Source: Cellvibrionaceae bacterium (lineage in GTDB: Bacteria; Pseudomonadota; Gammaproteobacteria; Pseudomonadales; Cellvibrionaceae). From it: 37,909 nucleotides of DNA. The first letter of the stretch is position 1. Every line of letters starts with the position of its first letter. The position numbers and the translations under genes were made by a program. The notes under the pieces are model-generated. The model saw nothing but the letters and a program-made list of their open reading frames with translations. It did no database searches and was not told the DNA's origin. The DNA is taken from contig PANW01000088.1 in assembly GCA_002707785.1 (NCBI GenBank), positions 1 through 37,909 on the forward strand. Reading direction: 5' to 3'. Shown in pieces: positions 1 to 12,052 of the stretch.

Positions 1-49
<49 letters not shown>

Positions 50-166
50 TCAGCATCTCCCACTGAAACTCGCTCATTTTAGCCTTCGTCTATTTCTCTA
101 TTACTTCCTCTCTACTTAATTGGTACAAAACTCCCAAATTGATCAAATCCCCATCAGTTACAGAGC

Positions 167-175
167 TTATCCACA
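167..175 (+). promoter_or_regulatory. Consensus DnaA box in oriC
   Basis: Exact TTATCCACA match. A near-match, TTGTTCACA, follows at 177-185, so two boxes sit head-to-tail 10 bp apart, as expected for cooperative DnaA loading. Confidence 0.85.
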
Positions 176-316
176 ATTGTTCACAGGTTTATCCCCTAAC
201 TTAATGAAATAACAGCAGTTTTTTGAGCTCAAACTGTAAAACTGTGGACAACCACGGGGATTGCGTGAACAAAAGCTTCGGATGAAATTGGGGATAACTG
301 AAGATTTGTTCCAGAC

Positions 317-325
317 TGTGTATAA
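317..325 (-). promoter_or_regulatory. Consensus DnaA box in oriC (reverse)
   Basis: TGTGTATAA on the plus strand, which is TTATACACA in reverse. This is a full match to TTATNCACA. It is the match closest to the AT-rich unwinding candidate, apart from a weaker box at 433-441. Confidence 0.8.
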
Positions 326-558
326 GTGGGCATTTCATCTCCAGCTTATGAGCAGTTTTCGGTCAGCTAATACCGATTAGATACCTATGTTTTATAAGCT
401 ATAACCAATTGTTTTATATAATAAAAAACTACTTACACACAGATATTGGCCTGCTCTTTAATAACTATAACTACATACTTATATATCTTTCATATCTATA
501 TATATATTTATTTTTTTATATGTATAAGTTTAAAGAATTAAAAAAATTCGCTGAAATT

Positions 559-587
559 TTGAACAAGTACCAAAGCCAACATATAAT
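559..587 (+). promoter_or_regulatory. Sigma70 promoter of mnmG
   Basis: Minus-35 TTGAAC (559-564), a 17-bp spacer and a perfect minus-10 TATAAT (582-587). Predicted transcription start is near 594, about 47 nt before the mnmG ATG. In E. coli, gidA (mnmG) transcription directed away from oriC influences initiation. The same geometry is seen here. Confidence 0.8.
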
Positions 588-640
588 GTGCGCCCTTTTA
601 AAAATGCTGCCTTCACAGGCAACTCCCAAGAGACTGTTAT

Positions 641-2533
641 ATGGATTATCCGCAACGCTATGATGTGATTGTGATAGGTGGTGGCCATGCTGGTACCGAA
701 GCTTGTTTAGCAGCTGCGCGAATGGGCTCAAAAACCCTTCTCCTGACTCACAACATCGATACTCTTGGGCAGATGAGCTGTAATCCGGCCATTGGTGGTA
801 TTGGCAAGAGTCATCTTGTCAAAGAGATTGATGCGCTAGGTGGCGCAATGGCATTGGCCACTGACCTTGCCGGCATTCAATTTCGAACGTTAAATGCTCG
901 TAAGGGACCTGCCGTAAGAGCTACTCGCGCTCAAGCCGATCGGGCACTCTACAAAGCGGCGATTCGGGAAATTTTAGAAAACCAACCCAACCTCGATATT
1001 TTTCAGCAATCGGTAGACGATCTAATTGTTGAAAACGATGAGGTTCGTGGAGCCGTTACTCAAATGGGGCTTAAATTTTACGCCCCCACTGTAGTGCTAA
1101 CGGTTGGCACATTTTTAGGTGGGAAAATTCATATTGGTTTAGAAAACCATTCCGGTGGACGAGCAGGTGATCCGCCTTCGATTGCCTTAGCCCATCGACT
1201 GAGAGAATTACCGTTTACAGTTGATCGCCTCAAAACCGGCACGCCACCTCGCATCGATGCACTTAGCGTTAATTTCGATAATCTGGAAAAACAGTGGGGC
1301 GACAAACCGGAACCGGTTATGTCGTACCTTGGAAAACTTGAAGATCATCCTCAGCAAGTTTGCTGCTGGATTACGCACACCAATGAGCGCACCCACGAAA
1401 TTATTCAATCGGGGATGGATCGATCGCCTTTGTACACTGGCGTGATTGATGGCGTCGGACCGCGTTACTGTCCATCCGTAGAAGATAAAGTTCAACGCTT
1501 CGCTGACAAAAACTCTCATCAAGTTTTTATCGAGCCTGAAGGTTTGAGTACTCACGAACTTTATCCCAATGGTATCTCCACCAGTTTGCCGTTTGATGTG
1601 CAATTGCAATTGGTTCGCTCGATTAGCGGCTTTGAGCAAGCGCACATAACCCGTCCTGGCTACGCCATTGAGTACGACTTTTTTGATCCGCGCGATTTGC
1701 AATACAGTCTCGAGAATAAATTCATTCGCGGTTTATATTTCGCGGGACAAATCAATGGCACCACCGGCTACGAAGAAGCTGGAGCGCAAGGTTTATTAGC
1801 CGGTGCTAACGCCTCTTTGCGCGCGCAGGGAAAAGACGAGTGGTGCCCTCGTCGCGATGAAGCCTACATTGGCGTACTGGTCGATGACCTCATCACCATG
1901 GGAACCCGCGAGCCTTATCGCATGTTTACCAGTCGAGCTGAGTACCGTTTACTGTTACGCGAAGATAACGCCGATCTACGCTTGACCGAAAAAGGTCGTG
2001 AACTGGGTTTGGTCGATGATGAACGCTGGATGGCTTTTTCAGATAAACGCGAAGCGATTGTCAAAGAGCAGCAGCGACTCAAAGAAACTTGGGTGCAGGC
2101 TGGAAGCAAAGAAGCGGAAGTCTTGAAAGATCGTTTAAAGTCTCCGTTGAATCGTGAATACAGTTTGCACGATTTATTAAAACGTCCAGAGCTGTCCTAC
2201 GCAGATATTGGGAACTTGAAAGGCGATGGTGCGACTGATGCTCAGGTGTGCGAGCAAGTCGAAATCGATGCAAAGTACGCGGGCTATATCGATCGTCAAC
2301 AAGAAGATATTGATCGATTGCGTCAACACGAAAACACAGCGATTCCTGACGGTTTTGATTACACAGTGGTGGAAGGACTTTCCAACGAAGTGAAACAAAA
2401 ACTGATCGACGCGCGTCCACAAACTTTAGCGCGCGCTTCTCGAATTCAAGGCGTTACTCCGGCAGCCGTTTCTCTGCTACTGATCTACTTGAAAAAACAC
2501 GGGCTTCTAAAAAAACAAAAGGCGGTTTCGTGA
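641..2533 (+). CDS. mnmG: tRNA 5-carboxymethylaminomethyluridine-34 synthesis enzyme MnmG
   Basis: FAD-dependent partner of MnmE that installs the cmnm5 group on wobble U34 of tRNAs reading NNA/NNG codons. It acts in the cytosol as an MnmE-MnmG complex. The 630-residue length matches the family (about 629 in E. coli). A Rossmann FAD motif GGGHAGTEA sits at residues 13-21, followed by the conserved [22 protein letters not shown] segment (about 47-68). The family C-terminal helical domain, which binds MnmE and tRNA, is complete. An AAGAG Shine-Dalgarno lies 8 nt before the ATG. The stop overlaps the rsmG GTG by 4 bp, so the two genes are translationally coupled. mnmE is not in the window. Confidence 0.97.
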   Translation: MDYPQRYDVIVIGGGHAGTEACLAAARMGSKTLLLTHNIDTLGQMSCNPAIGGIGKSHLVKEIDALGGAMALATDLAGIQFRTLNARKGPAVRATRAQADRALYKAAIREILENQPNLDIFQQSVDDLIVENDEVRGAVTQMGLKFYAPTVVLTVGTFLGGKIHIGLENHSGGRAGDPPSIALAHRLRELPFTVDRLKTGTPPRIDALSVNFDNLEKQWGDKPEPVMSYLGKLEDHPQQVCCWITHTNERTHEIIQSGMDRSPLYTGVIDGVGPRYCPSVEDKVQRFADKNSHQVFIEPEGLSTHELYPNGISTSLPFDVQLQLVRSISGFEQAHITRPGYAIEYDFFDPRDLQYSLENKFIRGLYFAGQINGTTGYEEAGAQGLLAGANASLRAQGKDEWCPRRDEAYIGVLVDDLITMGTREPYRMFTSRAEYRLLLREDNADLRLTEKGRELGLVDDERWMAFSDKREAIVKEQQRLKETWVQAGSKEAEVLKDRLKSPLNREYSLHDLLKRPELSYADIGNLKGDGATDAQVCEQVEIDAKYAGYIDRQQEDIDRLRQHENTAIPDGFDYTVVEGLSNEVKQKLIDARPQTLARASRIQGVTPAAVSLLLIYLKKHGLLKKQKAVS

Positions 2534-3177
2534 CAGCGCAGAATACGACGATGACTGAATTACTGGATCGGCGTTTGCGCGATGGTGCAAAAACCATGGG
2601 CGTGACGCTCAACGATACGCAAGTGATGCAATTACTGAATTACATTCAGCTGTTCAACAAGTGGAACAAAACTTACAATTTATCGGCCATTCGCGATATT
2701 GAGTCGCAAGTGGATCGCCATCTTCTCGATAGTTTGAGCGTAGTGCCGTACATTGACGCCGATACCATCATTGATGTGGGAACCGGAGGTGGCCTTCCTG
2801 GTATTCCTTTGGCCATTGTTTTTCCGCAAAAGAAATTCACGCTCTTGGACAGCGCAGGAAAAAAAATGCGCTTTCTGTTTCAGGTGAAAACTGAGCTGAA
2901 ACTGGATAATGTGCAGATCGAAAATCGTCGGGTAGAGACTTTTGAGCCAGAGCACCCTTTTGATGCGGTGATTAGTCGCGCCTTTGCCAGTTTGAAGGAT
3001 ATGACCGACGGCTGTCGTCATTTGCTCGCTGAAGGCGGGGTTTTTTACGCGATGAAGGGCCTCTATCCGACAGATGAGTTGAGTGCACTGGAAAAAAACT
3101 ATAAGGTTTCTGATTCTTACCCTCTGCACATTCCCCGCGAAGACGGTGAACGCCATCTGCTGGTGTTGACGCCTTGA
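2530..3177 (+). CDS. rsmG: 16S rRNA (guanine-527-N7)-methyltransferase RsmG
   Basis: SAM-dependent methyltransferase that makes m7G527 in 16S rRNA (formerly GidB). The 215 residues compare with about 207 in E. coli. The SAM-binding glycine loop [10 protein letters not shown] is at residues 82-91, with the family N-terminal stretch [16 protein letters not shown] before it and the [10 protein letters not shown] segment after it. It starts with GTG inside the mnmG stop (GTGA overlap). An ATG at 2551 is an alternative but would break the coupling. Loss of RsmG gives low-level streptomycin resistance in many bacteria (family knowledge). Next gene is parA, 43 bp downstream. Confidence 0.96.
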   Translation: MTAQNTTMTELLDRRLRDGAKTMGVTLNDTQVMQLLNYIQLFNKWNKTYNLSAIRDIESQVDRHLLDSLSVVPYIDADTIIDVGTGGGLPGIPLAIVFPQKKFTLLDSAGKKMRFLFQVKTELKLDNVQIENRRVETFEPEHPFDAVISRAFASLKDMTDGCRHLLAEGGVFYAMKGLYPTDELSALEKNYKVSDSYPLHIPREDGERHLLVLTP

Positions 3178-3220
3178 TGCGACCGCGTTGAACGCTCGGG
3201 CTCTGTGGATCTATCGCTGA

Positions 3221-4036
3221 ATGAACCAGGACAGTAACTTGATTAAAAAATACGCCATTGCCAATCAAAAAGGTGGAGTCGGCAAGACCACCACCTGCGT
3301 CAATCTGGCGGCATCGCTGGTTGCGACCAAGAAAAGAGTCTTGTTGGTTGATTTGGATCCTCAGGGCAATGCCACTATGGGATCGGGGATTGACAAGAAT
3401 GAGCTTGAGTTATCGATTTACGAGGTGCTGGTCGGCGCCTGTAAAGCCGAAGACGCAATTGTAGAGTCTCCCTCTGGAAAGTACTCAATATTACCCGCTA
3501 ATGGAGATTTAACCGCCGCTGAAGTGGAGATGCTGAGTTTAGACAACAAAGAGCGTCGCTTGCGCGAGGCTTTGTCACAGCTGGACGATCAATTTGATTA
3601 TGTGGTGGTGGATTGTCCACCGTCGCTGAACATGCTCACGATCAATGCTCTGTCGGCCTGCGATGGTGTCATCATACCCATGCAGTGCGAGTACTACGCA
3701 CTGGAAGGTTTGTCGGCCCTGATTAATACCATCAATCAGATTCAATCGGTTCTAAACCCGAGTCTGACCATCGAGGGGATCTTGCGCACCATGTATGACC
3801 CCCGCAATAGCCTGACCAATGACGTCTCCGCACAATTGTCGGATTACTTCGGCGATCGCCTCTACCGCACTTGCGTGCCCCGCAATGTACGTTTGGCCGA
3901 GGCGCCCAGCTTTGGGCAGCCTGCGCTCAGCTATGATCGCCAATCTAAGGGGGCCATTGCCTATCTGGCGTTAGCGGGGGAGATCCTTCGCCGCAATGAG
4001 TCGGCGGGTCAAACAGAGGAGGCGCAAGCCTCCTAG
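3221..4036 (+). CDS. parA: Chromosome-partitioning ATPase ParA (Soj)
   Basis: Deviant Walker-A ATPase that acts with ParB and parS to segregate the origin region. KGGVGKTT is at residues 17-24, the A' motif VLLVDLDPQGN follows at about 40-50, and Walker B is VVVDCPPS. The 271-aa length is typical. The start is uncertain. The ATG at 3221 has no good Shine-Dalgarno, whereas a TTG at 3239 has AGGA 7 nt upstream and would give the compact N-terminus (IKKYAIANQKGG) usual for chromosomal ParA. The gene is followed by parB after 101 bp. No canonical parS was found in the window. Confidence 0.95.
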   Translation: MNQDSNLIKKYAIANQKGGVGKTTTCVNLAASLVATKKRVLLVDLDPQGNATMGSGIDKNELELSIYEVLVGACKAEDAIVESPSGKYSILPANGDLTAAEVEMLSLDNKERRLREALSQLDDQFDYVVVDCPPSLNMLTINALSACDGVIIPMQCEYYALEGLSALINTINQIQSVLNPSLTIEGILRTMYDPRNSLTNDVSAQLSDYFGDRLYRTCVPRNVRLAEAPSFGQPALSYDRQSKGAIAYLALAGEILRRNESAGQTEEAQAS

Positions 4037-4102
4037 TCACATCGACATCAGCACCCCGAAACCAGCGCAGTGATGCTGCTCAACACCCATTTAATTACCA
4101 GT

Positions 4103-4114
4103 CACCCGCGGGTG
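4103..4114. repeat. Perfect 12-bp palindrome between parA and parB
   Basis: CACCCGCGGGTG is an exact GC-only-core palindrome 24 bp before the parB ATG. It does not resemble parS (TGTTTCACGTGAAACA). It could be an operator or a small RNA stem. Only the symmetry is certain. Confidence 0.4.
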
Positions 4115-4137
4115 GCTCGCACAGGACTACACCGAAC

Positions 4138-5040
4138 ATGGCGGCAAAACGAAAAGGACTAGGACGAGGATTGGATGCTCTGTTGGGGGGCGCCACTGGC
4201 TCAAATGCCGGCGACGCTATCGCCTCAGCTACCACCGAGACCGAAGGCTCTATGGACGGAAAACTCACCAAGCTGCCGGTGGAGTTTATTCAACGCGGTA
4301 AATATCAGCCGCGTAAAGACATGCACCCAGAGGCCTTGGAAGAATTGGCCGAATCCATCAAGGCGCAAGGGGTGATGCAGCCTATCGTGGTACGCCCTAT
4401 CAGCAGTGACAAGTACGAGATCATTGCTGGTGAGCGTCGCTGGCGAGCTACTCAACTGGCTGGGCTGGACTCGATTCCCTGTGTGGTGCGCGACGTACCC
4501 GACGAAGCCGCCATTGCCATGGCGCTTATTGAGAATATCCAGCGCGAAGACCTCAATCCCATGGAAGAGGCTGTTGCCCTCAAGCGTTTGCAAGATGAGT
4601 TTGAATTGACTCACGCCGAAGTTGCCCAAGCGGTTGGTAAGTCTCGCACTACTGTGACCAATCTTCTGCGCTTGATGGCCCTGAGCGAAGATGTCAAAAC
4701 CATGCTCGAACACGGTGACCTGGAGATGGGGCACGCCAGATCGATGCTGTCACTGGATGCCGCTGAGCAGCGTGATGTGGCCAAACAAGTGGTCGCCAAA
4801 GGTCTGTCGGTTCGACAGACTGAAGCGCTGGTGCGCAAAATCCAACAGGGAGCCCCGCAAATTGTCGTGGCACAAAAACCCAGTTCCGATGTGTTGAAGT
4901 TGGAAGAATCACTCTCTGAGAAGGTCGGTGTGCCAGTTTCCATTAGCCACTCCGCCAAAGGTAAGGGAAAACTGGTGTTGAGCTACAACAGCCTAGACGA
5001 GCTCGATGGGATTCTTGCCCATATGGGCTACAAGCCCTAG
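4138..5040 (+). CDS. parB: Chromosome-partitioning protein ParB (Spo0J), CTPase clamp
   Basis: parS-binding CTP-dependent DNA clamp that works with ParA. The 300 residues fit the family. The N-terminal ParA-interaction peptide KRKGLGRGLDALLG is at residues 4-17, the CTP-binding motif GERRWRA at 98-104, the ENIQREDLNP box at 132-141, and a helix-turn-helix around 158-180 (LTHAEVAQAVGKSRTTVTNLL). The C-terminal dimerisation region ends at GYKP. An AGGA lies about 10 nt upstream of the ATG. Probably cotranscribed with parA. A GC-rich hairpin with no T-run lies just downstream (5059-5074). Confidence 0.96.
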   Translation: MAAKRKGLGRGLDALLGGATGSNAGDAIASATTETEGSMDGKLTKLPVEFIQRGKYQPRKDMHPEALEELAESIKAQGVMQPIVVRPISSDKYEIIAGERRWRATQLAGLDSIPCVVRDVPDEAAIAMALIENIQREDLNPMEEAVALKRLQDEFELTHAEVAQAVGKSRTTVTNLLRLMALSEDVKTMLEHGDLEMGHARSMLSLDAAEQRDVAKQVVAKGLSVRQTEALVRKIQQGAPQIVVAQKPSSDVLKLEESLSEKVGVPVSISHSAKGKGKLVLSYNSLDELDGILAHMGYKP

Positions 5041-5058
5041 TGGTTTGAGACCGGTTGT

Positions 5059-5114
5059 TCCCCTAGATAGGGGATATGACCCTTTGCGGTGTTAGCAAGG
5101 TGTTAGTATCCCCT
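5059..5114. repeat. Inverted and direct repeats upstream of the atp promoter
   Basis: TCCCCTA (5059-5065) and TAGGGGA (5068-5074) form a tight dyad. AGGGGATA (5069-5076) is also perfectly complementary to TATCCCCT (5107-5114), so two alternative pairings share one arm. Between them, GGTGTTAG is repeated at 5088-5095 and 5099-5106, 11 bp (one helical turn) apart. All lie just upstream of the atpI minus-35. They could be the parB transcript end, an activator site for the atp operon, or both. No T-run follows. Confidence 0.45.
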
Positions 5115-5122
5115 TATTTCGG

Positions 5123-5151
5123 TTGATTGCAGAGGGGCTAAACCCTATAAT
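5123..5151 (+). promoter_or_regulatory. Sigma70 promoter of the atp operon
   Basis: Minus-35 TTGATT (5123-5128), a 17-bp spacer and a perfect minus-10 TATAAT (5146-5151). Predicted start is near 5158, leaving a leader of about 98 nt before atpI. This is one of the best promoter matches in the window and is consistent with the high expression of ATP synthase. Confidence 0.8.
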
Positions 5152-5255
5152 TCGCGTCGCCCGATTTGATGCTCAGTGATGAGGCGTCAGTAAGTGAAAA
5201 GGTGCAGAGCAAAGAGAGTTATGTTTGAGCCCAGAGCGTTACCAGAGAAGTCGCC

Positions 5256-5645
5256 TTGGCTAGCATAAAACGACCACCGGTTTTCCGTGTTACTTTGGTC
5301 CAGAGCACAGTGTTGATGTGCCTGTGTCTAGGGGTGTATGTCTGGAAGCCGTCTATAGCAATCGCTGTCGGAACCGGCGGATTGATTGCGGTTATTCCTC
5401 ATCTGTATTTCACCTTTTTCGCCTTTAGATTCATGGGCGCCAGAGCCGCGCCCAGTATTGCCCGATCTTTTTACCGAGGTGAAACCGGTAAATTTGTGCT
5501 GACGCTGGTGGGATTTGCCTGTGTATTCACAGGCAGTCCGGATATTCATCCATTGGGGTTGTTTAGTGGGTATCTGGTAATGCTGGTGTTGCAGATTTTC
5601 TTAGTTGGGCGGGCTGTTCTCAGTCGGTCAGGCGCGCGTCAATAA
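5256..5645 (+). CDS. atpI: F0F1 ATP synthase assembly protein AtpI
   Basis: Small membrane protein encoded first in the atp operon. In this family it assists c-ring assembly and is not a core subunit. The 129 residues hold about four hydrophobic segments (roughly 12-30, 34-54, 74-92, 98-118), the usual AtpI layout. It starts at TTG, with AGAGAAG 6 nt upstream. No in-frame ATG is near, and the ATG at 5221 is in another frame. A 146-bp AT-rich gap separates it from atpB. The call rests on position and topology more than on motifs. Confidence 0.85.
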   Translation: MASIKRPPVFRVTLVQSTVLMCLCLGVYVWKPSIAIAVGTGGLIAVIPHLYFTFFAFRFMGARAAPSIARSFYRGETGKFVLTLVGFACVFTGSPDIHPLGLFSGYLVMLVLQIFLVGRAVLSRSGARQ

Positions 5646-5729
5646 CCCTCGAGGTCGTTGCGCAATGCCACCAACTGGCCACAATAATTTACGGACGACT
5701 AACCGTTAAAAAGTTCTAAAAGTTGTTTT

Positions 5730-5743
5730 AACCGTTCACGGTT
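5730..5743 (+). repeat. Short hairpin in the atpI-atpB gap
   Basis: AACCGT-tc-ACGGTT is a perfect 6-bp stem that can extend with wobble pairs. AACCGTT also occurs at 5701-5707 as a direct copy. It lies 50-60 nt before atpB in a T/A-rich leader and may affect stability or translation of the low-expressed atpI relative to atpB. Confidence 0.4.
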
Positions 5744-5767
5744 GAGAAATCTTTTAAAACTTTTTAA

Positions 5768-6688
<921 letters not shown>

Positions 6689-6698
6689 GACGTTCTAA

Positions 6699-7007
<309 letters not shown>

Positions 7008-7056
7008 TCGACCTCTGTCTTTATAACCTTTCCTTAAAGAACAATGAGGTGTCGGT

Positions 7057-7527
7057 GTGAACATTAATTTGACTTTGATTGGCCAAACGATTTCGTTTGC
7101 ACTCTTCGTGCTGTTTTGCATGAAGTTTGTATGGCCTGCGCTGATTTCCATTATGGAAGAGCGTGAAAAGAAAATCGCCGATGGTCTGGAAGCTGCTGAC
7201 CGCGCTGACAAGGATCTTGAGCTGGCACAGAAAAAAGCCACTCAACAACTGCGTGAAGCGAAAGAAGAAGCAGCAGGAATTATTGAGCAAGCTAATAAGC
7301 GAGCCAACCAGATTGTTGAAGAAGCTAAAGATCAAGCTGTCGTCGAAGGCGACCGTTTGAAGGCTGCCGCTGAAGCTCAAATCGAGCAAGAAGTTAACCG
7401 CGCGAAAGAAGATCTTCGCGGTAAGGTTGCTGCTCTGGCGCTAGCTGGTGCTGAGAAAGTACTGGGTGCGTCAATCGACGAGAATGCTAACAGCGAACTG
7501 GTAAACCAGTTAGCCGCTGAACTGTAA
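7057..7527 (+). CDS. atpF: F0F1 ATP synthase subunit b
   Basis: Peripheral-stalk subunit that dimerises and links subunit a to delta and alpha. The 156 residues equal the E. coli length. An N-terminal membrane helix ([24 protein letters not shown], about 3-26) is followed by a long charged coiled coil (about 33-140) rich in K, E, A and Q. The start is GTG with GAGGT 6 nt upstream. No ATG alternative lies near the family N-terminus [10 protein letters not shown]. It is followed 12 bp later by atpH. Confidence 0.96.
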   Translation: MNINLTLIGQTISFALFVLFCMKFVWPALISIMEEREKKIADGLEAADRADKDLELAQKKATQQLREAKEEAAGIIEQANKRANQIVEEAKDQAVVEGDRLKAAAEAQIEQEVNRAKEDLRGKVAALALAGAEKVLGASIDENANSELVNQLAAEL

Positions 7528-7539
7528 GCGAGGTTTATC

Positions 7540-8076
7540 ATGGCCGAACTTACAACTTTAGCCAGACCATACGCCAAGGCGGCGTTCGAAGCAGCTGATG
7601 CTGCGGGTGAATTGCAGAAGTGGTCTGATATGTTAACTCTGGCTGCTGCTGTATCGCAGCAAGACGGAATGATCAAAGCGTTGGTATCCCCAGCGCTGAC
7701 AGCAGAACAAAAAGCGAAAGCGTTTGTTGATGTCTGTGGTGAGGAGCTCAATGCGAGCGCCGTCAACTTGATCAACGTTCTGGCCGATAATCAACGCCTG
7801 ACTCTGCTTCCGCAGATTCAAGAGCTGTTTGAATATCACAAAGCCCAGCGCGAACAATCCGTCGATGTGGAAGTAACCACAGCCTTTGAGTTAGCCGGCG
7901 AATTGCAAGATAAATTGGCGAAGGCACTGAGTGCCAAGCTGGACCGCGAGGTGAGTTTATCGACTTCGGTCGACAAAACTCTTTTGGGTGGCGCTTTGGT
8001 ACGTGCAGGCGACACAGTAATTGACGGTTCGGTGCGTGGTCGTTTGGCCAAGCTCGCCGAAGCAATGAACTCCTGA
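7540..8076 (+). CDS. atpH: F0F1 ATP synthase subunit delta
   Basis: F1 subunit that caps the alpha3beta3 head and binds subunit b. The 178 residues compare with 177 in E. coli. The family N-terminus [15 protein letters not shown] is present, and the C-terminal signature [29 protein letters not shown] is intact. A Shine-Dalgarno GAGG lies about 7 nt before the ATG. Tight spacing on both sides (12 and 36 bp) supports cotranscription. Confidence 0.96.
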   Translation: MAELTTLARPYAKAAFEAADAAGELQKWSDMLTLAAAVSQQDGMIKALVSPALTAEQKAKAFVDVCGEELNASAVNLINVLADNQRLTLLPQIQELFEYHKAQREQSVDVEVTTAFELAGELQDKLAKALSAKLDREVSLSTSVDKTLLGGALVRAGDTVIDGSVRGRLAKLAEAMNS

Positions 8077-8112
8077 TTCGGCATTGGCCGAATAGGAATT
8101 GAGGAACAGAGC

Positions 8113-9657
8113 ATGCAGCAACTGAATCCTTCTGAAATCAGTGACATTATCAAGCAGCGCATCGATGGTCTCGATGTAACTGCTAAAGCCCAAAATGAGG
8201 GCACCGTCGTTTCTGTAACTGACGGTATTATTCGTATCCACGGTCTAGAAGACGTGATGTACGGTGAAATGATCGAGTTCGAAGGCGGTGTCTATGGTAT
8301 GGCACTTAACCTTGAGCGCGACAGTGTTGGTGCGGTAGTACTGGGTGACTATGAAGGCGTAGCCGAAGGTCAAACCTGTAAGTGTACTGGTCGTATCTTG
8401 GAAGTACCTGTTGGTGATGAGTTGCTAGGTCGCGTTGTAGACGCACTGGGTAACCCTATCGACGGTAAAGGTCCAATTGGCCACAGCCAAACCGACGCGA
8501 TTGAAAAAATTGCCCCAGGCGTAATTGAGCGTAAGTCTGTTGACGAGCCCGTTCAGTTTGGTCTGAAATCTGTTGATGCCATGGTTCCTGTAGGTCGTGG
8601 TCAGCGTGAGCTGATTATTGGTGACCGTCAGACCGGTAAAACCGCAATTGCGATTGACGCCATCATCAACCAGAAAGACTCTGGCATTAAATGTATCTAC
8701 GTAGCTGTTGGTCAGAAAGCTTCTTCTATTGCGGCAGTTGTTCGTAAGCTGGAAGAGCATGGTGCCATGGCTCACACCATCGTAGTTGCCGCGACTGCTT
8801 CAGATCCTGCAGCCATGCAGTTCTTGGCGCCGTTTGCCGGTACAACTATGGGTGAATACTTCCGTGATCGCGGACAAGACGCATTGATCGTACATGATGA
8901 TTTGACCAAGCAAGCTTGGGCTTACCGTCAGATCTCTTTGTTGTTGCGTCGTCCTCCTGGTCGTGAAGCTTACCCTGGTGACGTATTCTACTTGCATTCG
9001 CGTTTGTTGGAGCGTGCATCTCGCGTAAACGCTGAGTACGTTGAGAAATTCACCAACGGTGAAGTGAAAGGTCAGACCGGTTCTTTAACCGCTCTTCCAA
9101 TCATTGAAACCCAAGCCGGTGACGTTTCTGCATTCGTACCAACCAACGTAATTTCGATTACCGATGGTCAGATCTTCCTTGAGACTGACATGTTCAACGC
9201 TGGCATCCGTCCTGCAATGAACGCCGGTATCTCGGTATCTCGTGTTGGTGGTTCTGCTCAGACCAAAGTGATCAAGAAATTGTCCGGTGGTATTCGTACC
9301 GCTTTGGCTCAGTATCGTGAATTGGCGGCCTTCTCTCAGTTCGCTTCTGATCTTGATGATGCGACTAAAGCCCAGTTGGATCACGGCGAGCGCGTAACCG
9401 AGTTGATGAAACAGAAACAATACGCACCACTCAGCATTGCTGAAATGGGCGTGATTCTGTACGCAGCCAACGAAGGTCACCTGCAAGACGTTGAAGTTGC
9501 CAAAATTGGCGATTTCGAAGCTGCCTTGCTTTCTTACATGAACAGCGAACACGCTGATCTGATGAAGAAAGTTACCGAAACCGGAAACTACAATGATGAA
9601 ATTGAGTCCGGCTTCAAAGCGGCCCTAGAGAAATTCAAATCCACTCAAACTTGGTAA
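8113..9657 (+). CDS. atpA: F0F1 ATP synthase subunit alpha
   Basis: Regulatory nucleotide-binding subunit of the F1 head. The 514 residues are close to the usual 513. The P-loop GDRQTGKT is at residues 170-177, and the N-terminal peptide [16 protein letters not shown] binds delta. The signature [21 protein letters not shown] and the arginine-finger region ([24 protein letters not shown]) are conserved. Codon use is strongly biased, as in highly expressed genes. GAGG precedes the ATG by about 9 nt. Confidence 0.98.
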   Translation: MQQLNPSEISDIIKQRIDGLDVTAKAQNEGTVVSVTDGIIRIHGLEDVMYGEMIEFEGGVYGMALNLERDSVGAVVLGDYEGVAEGQTCKCTGRILEVPVGDELLGRVVDALGNPIDGKGPIGHSQTDAIEKIAPGVIERKSVDEPVQFGLKSVDAMVPVGRGQRELIIGDRQTGKTAIAIDAIINQKDSGIKCIYVAVGQKASSIAAVVRKLEEHGAMAHTIVVAATASDPAAMQFLAPFAGTTMGEYFRDRGQDALIVHDDLTKQAWAYRQISLLLRRPPGREAYPGDVFYLHSRLLERASRVNAEYVEKFTNGEVKGQTGSLTALPIIETQAGDVSAFVPTNVISITDGQIFLETDMFNAGIRPAMNAGISVSRVGGSAQTKVIKKLSGGIRTALAQYRELAAFSQFASDLDDATKAQLDHGERVTELMKQKQYAPLSIAEMGVILYAANEGHLQDVEVAKIGDFEAALLSYMNSEHADLMKKVTETGNYNDEIESGFKAALEKFKSTQTW

Positions 9658-9725
9658 GTCTTAATTCGGGCGCTTAACCGGCGTCCGATCTTATGACACT
9701 AAATTGAATTTTTTGGGGACCGGTA

Positions 9726-10586
9726 ATGGCAAGCGGAAAAGAGATACGTACTCAGATAACGAGTATTAAAAATACGCAGAAAATTACGTCCGCTATGGAA
9801 ATGGTAGCGGCGAGTAAGATGCGTAAAGCGCAAGACCGCATGCAGCTTGGTAAACCTTACGCCCAGCGTATTCGCTCGGTGGTAGGTCACATTGCCAGTG
9901 CCAATCCAGAATATAAGCACTTATTTATGGAGCAGCGCGAAGTTAAACGCGTTGGTTTCATTCTGGTGTCTACTGACCGTGGCTTGTGTGGCGGTTTGAA
10001 CGTTAACGTGTTCAAACGTGCTATCAAAGACATGAAGCAGTGGAATGATCAAGAAGTCGAAATTGACTTGTGCTTGATTGGTGCAAAGGCTGCCGCCTTC
10101 TTCAATAGTTATGGCGGCAATGTTGTTGCTGCTGTGCGTGATCTTGGCGAACAACCAAGCGTTGCTGATTTGATCGGTAGCGTGAAAATTATGCTCGACG
10201 GCTACGCCGAAGGCAAAGTAGATAGGTTGTACTTAGTGGGCAACGAGTTTGTGAACACCATGACTCAAAACCCATTTGTTCAACAGCTACTGCCTTTGCA
10301 AGCTGATGAAGATGAAAAGCTGCAACACAGCTGGGATTACTTGTACGAGCCTGACGCAGAAGCTCTGTTGGAAGGTTTATTAACTCGTTACATTGAGTCG
10401 CAAGTGTATCAAGCTGTTGTAGAGAACACCGCCTGTGAAATGGCTGCTCGTATGTTGGCGATGAAGAATGCAACCGACAATGCGGGTGACCTGATTGATG
10501 ATCTTGAGTTGGTCTATAACAAGGCCCGACAGGCTGCGATTACGCAGGAGTTGTCAGAGATTGTTAGTGGTGCGTCTGCAGTTTGA
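9726..10586 (+). CDS. atpG: F0F1 ATP synthase subunit gamma
   Basis: Central rotor shaft. The 286 residues match E. coli (287). The N-terminal coiled-coil signature [32 protein letters not shown] and the C-terminal helix [38 protein letters not shown] are both complete. The [10 protein letters not shown] motif is present at about residues 79-88. GGGG lies 9 nt before the ATG. Gaps to atpA and atpD are 68 and 54 bp. Confidence 0.97.
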   Translation: MASGKEIRTQITSIKNTQKITSAMEMVAASKMRKAQDRMQLGKPYAQRIRSVVGHIASANPEYKHLFMEQREVKRVGFILVSTDRGLCGGLNVNVFKRAIKDMKQWNDQEVEIDLCLIGAKAAAFFNSYGGNVVAAVRDLGEQPSVADLIGSVKIMLDGYAEGKVDRLYLVGNEFVNTMTQNPFVQQLLPLQADEDEKLQHSWDYLYEPDAEALLEGLLTRYIESQVYQAVVENTACEMAARMLAMKNATDNAGDLIDDLELVYNKARQAAITQELSEIVSGASAV

Positions 10587-10616
10587 TCGAGCACAGTGAC
10601 AGAATTTAAATTCTAA

Positions 10617-12017
<1,401 letters not shown>

Positions 12018-12027
12018 GGCATTCTCT

Positions 12028-12048
12028 TCAGCTCATCACAAGAGCTGA
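12028..12048 (+). repeat. First hairpin in the atpD-atpC gap
   Basis: TCAGCTC (12028-12034), a 7-nt loop and GAGCTGA (12042-12048) form a perfect 7-bp stem just after the atpD stop. There is no T-run, so it is probably an mRNA stability or processing element rather than a terminator. Confidence 0.5.
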
Positions 12049-12052
12049 GCGA

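Larger units (their letters stand above)
120..580. other. oriC: Probable chromosomal replication origin (oriC)
   Basis: This gene-free region upstream of mnmG has two exact DnaA boxes: TTATCCACA at 167-175 on the plus strand and TTATACACA at 317-325 on the minus strand. One-mismatch boxes lie at 177-185, 243-251 (minus), 289-297 (minus) and 433-441. An extremely AT-rich block of about 150 bp follows (roughly 400-560, with long TATATA and T-runs) and is suited to be the DNA unwinding element. Placement beside mnmG with parAB downstream matches the oriC context of E. coli, Vibrio and relatives. The call rests on box density and context. dnaA itself is not in the window. Confidence 0.85.

Noticed and set aside
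409-663. Open frame of 84 codons in the AT-rich origin
   Set aside because: Composition is the unwinding region, with no ribosome site; it overlaps the mnmG promoter and start.
1208-1702. Long antisense frame inside mnmG (and similar frames in atpA, atpD, uvrD)
   Set aside because: They are shadows of the highly conserved sense genes, with no ribosome sites or own homology.
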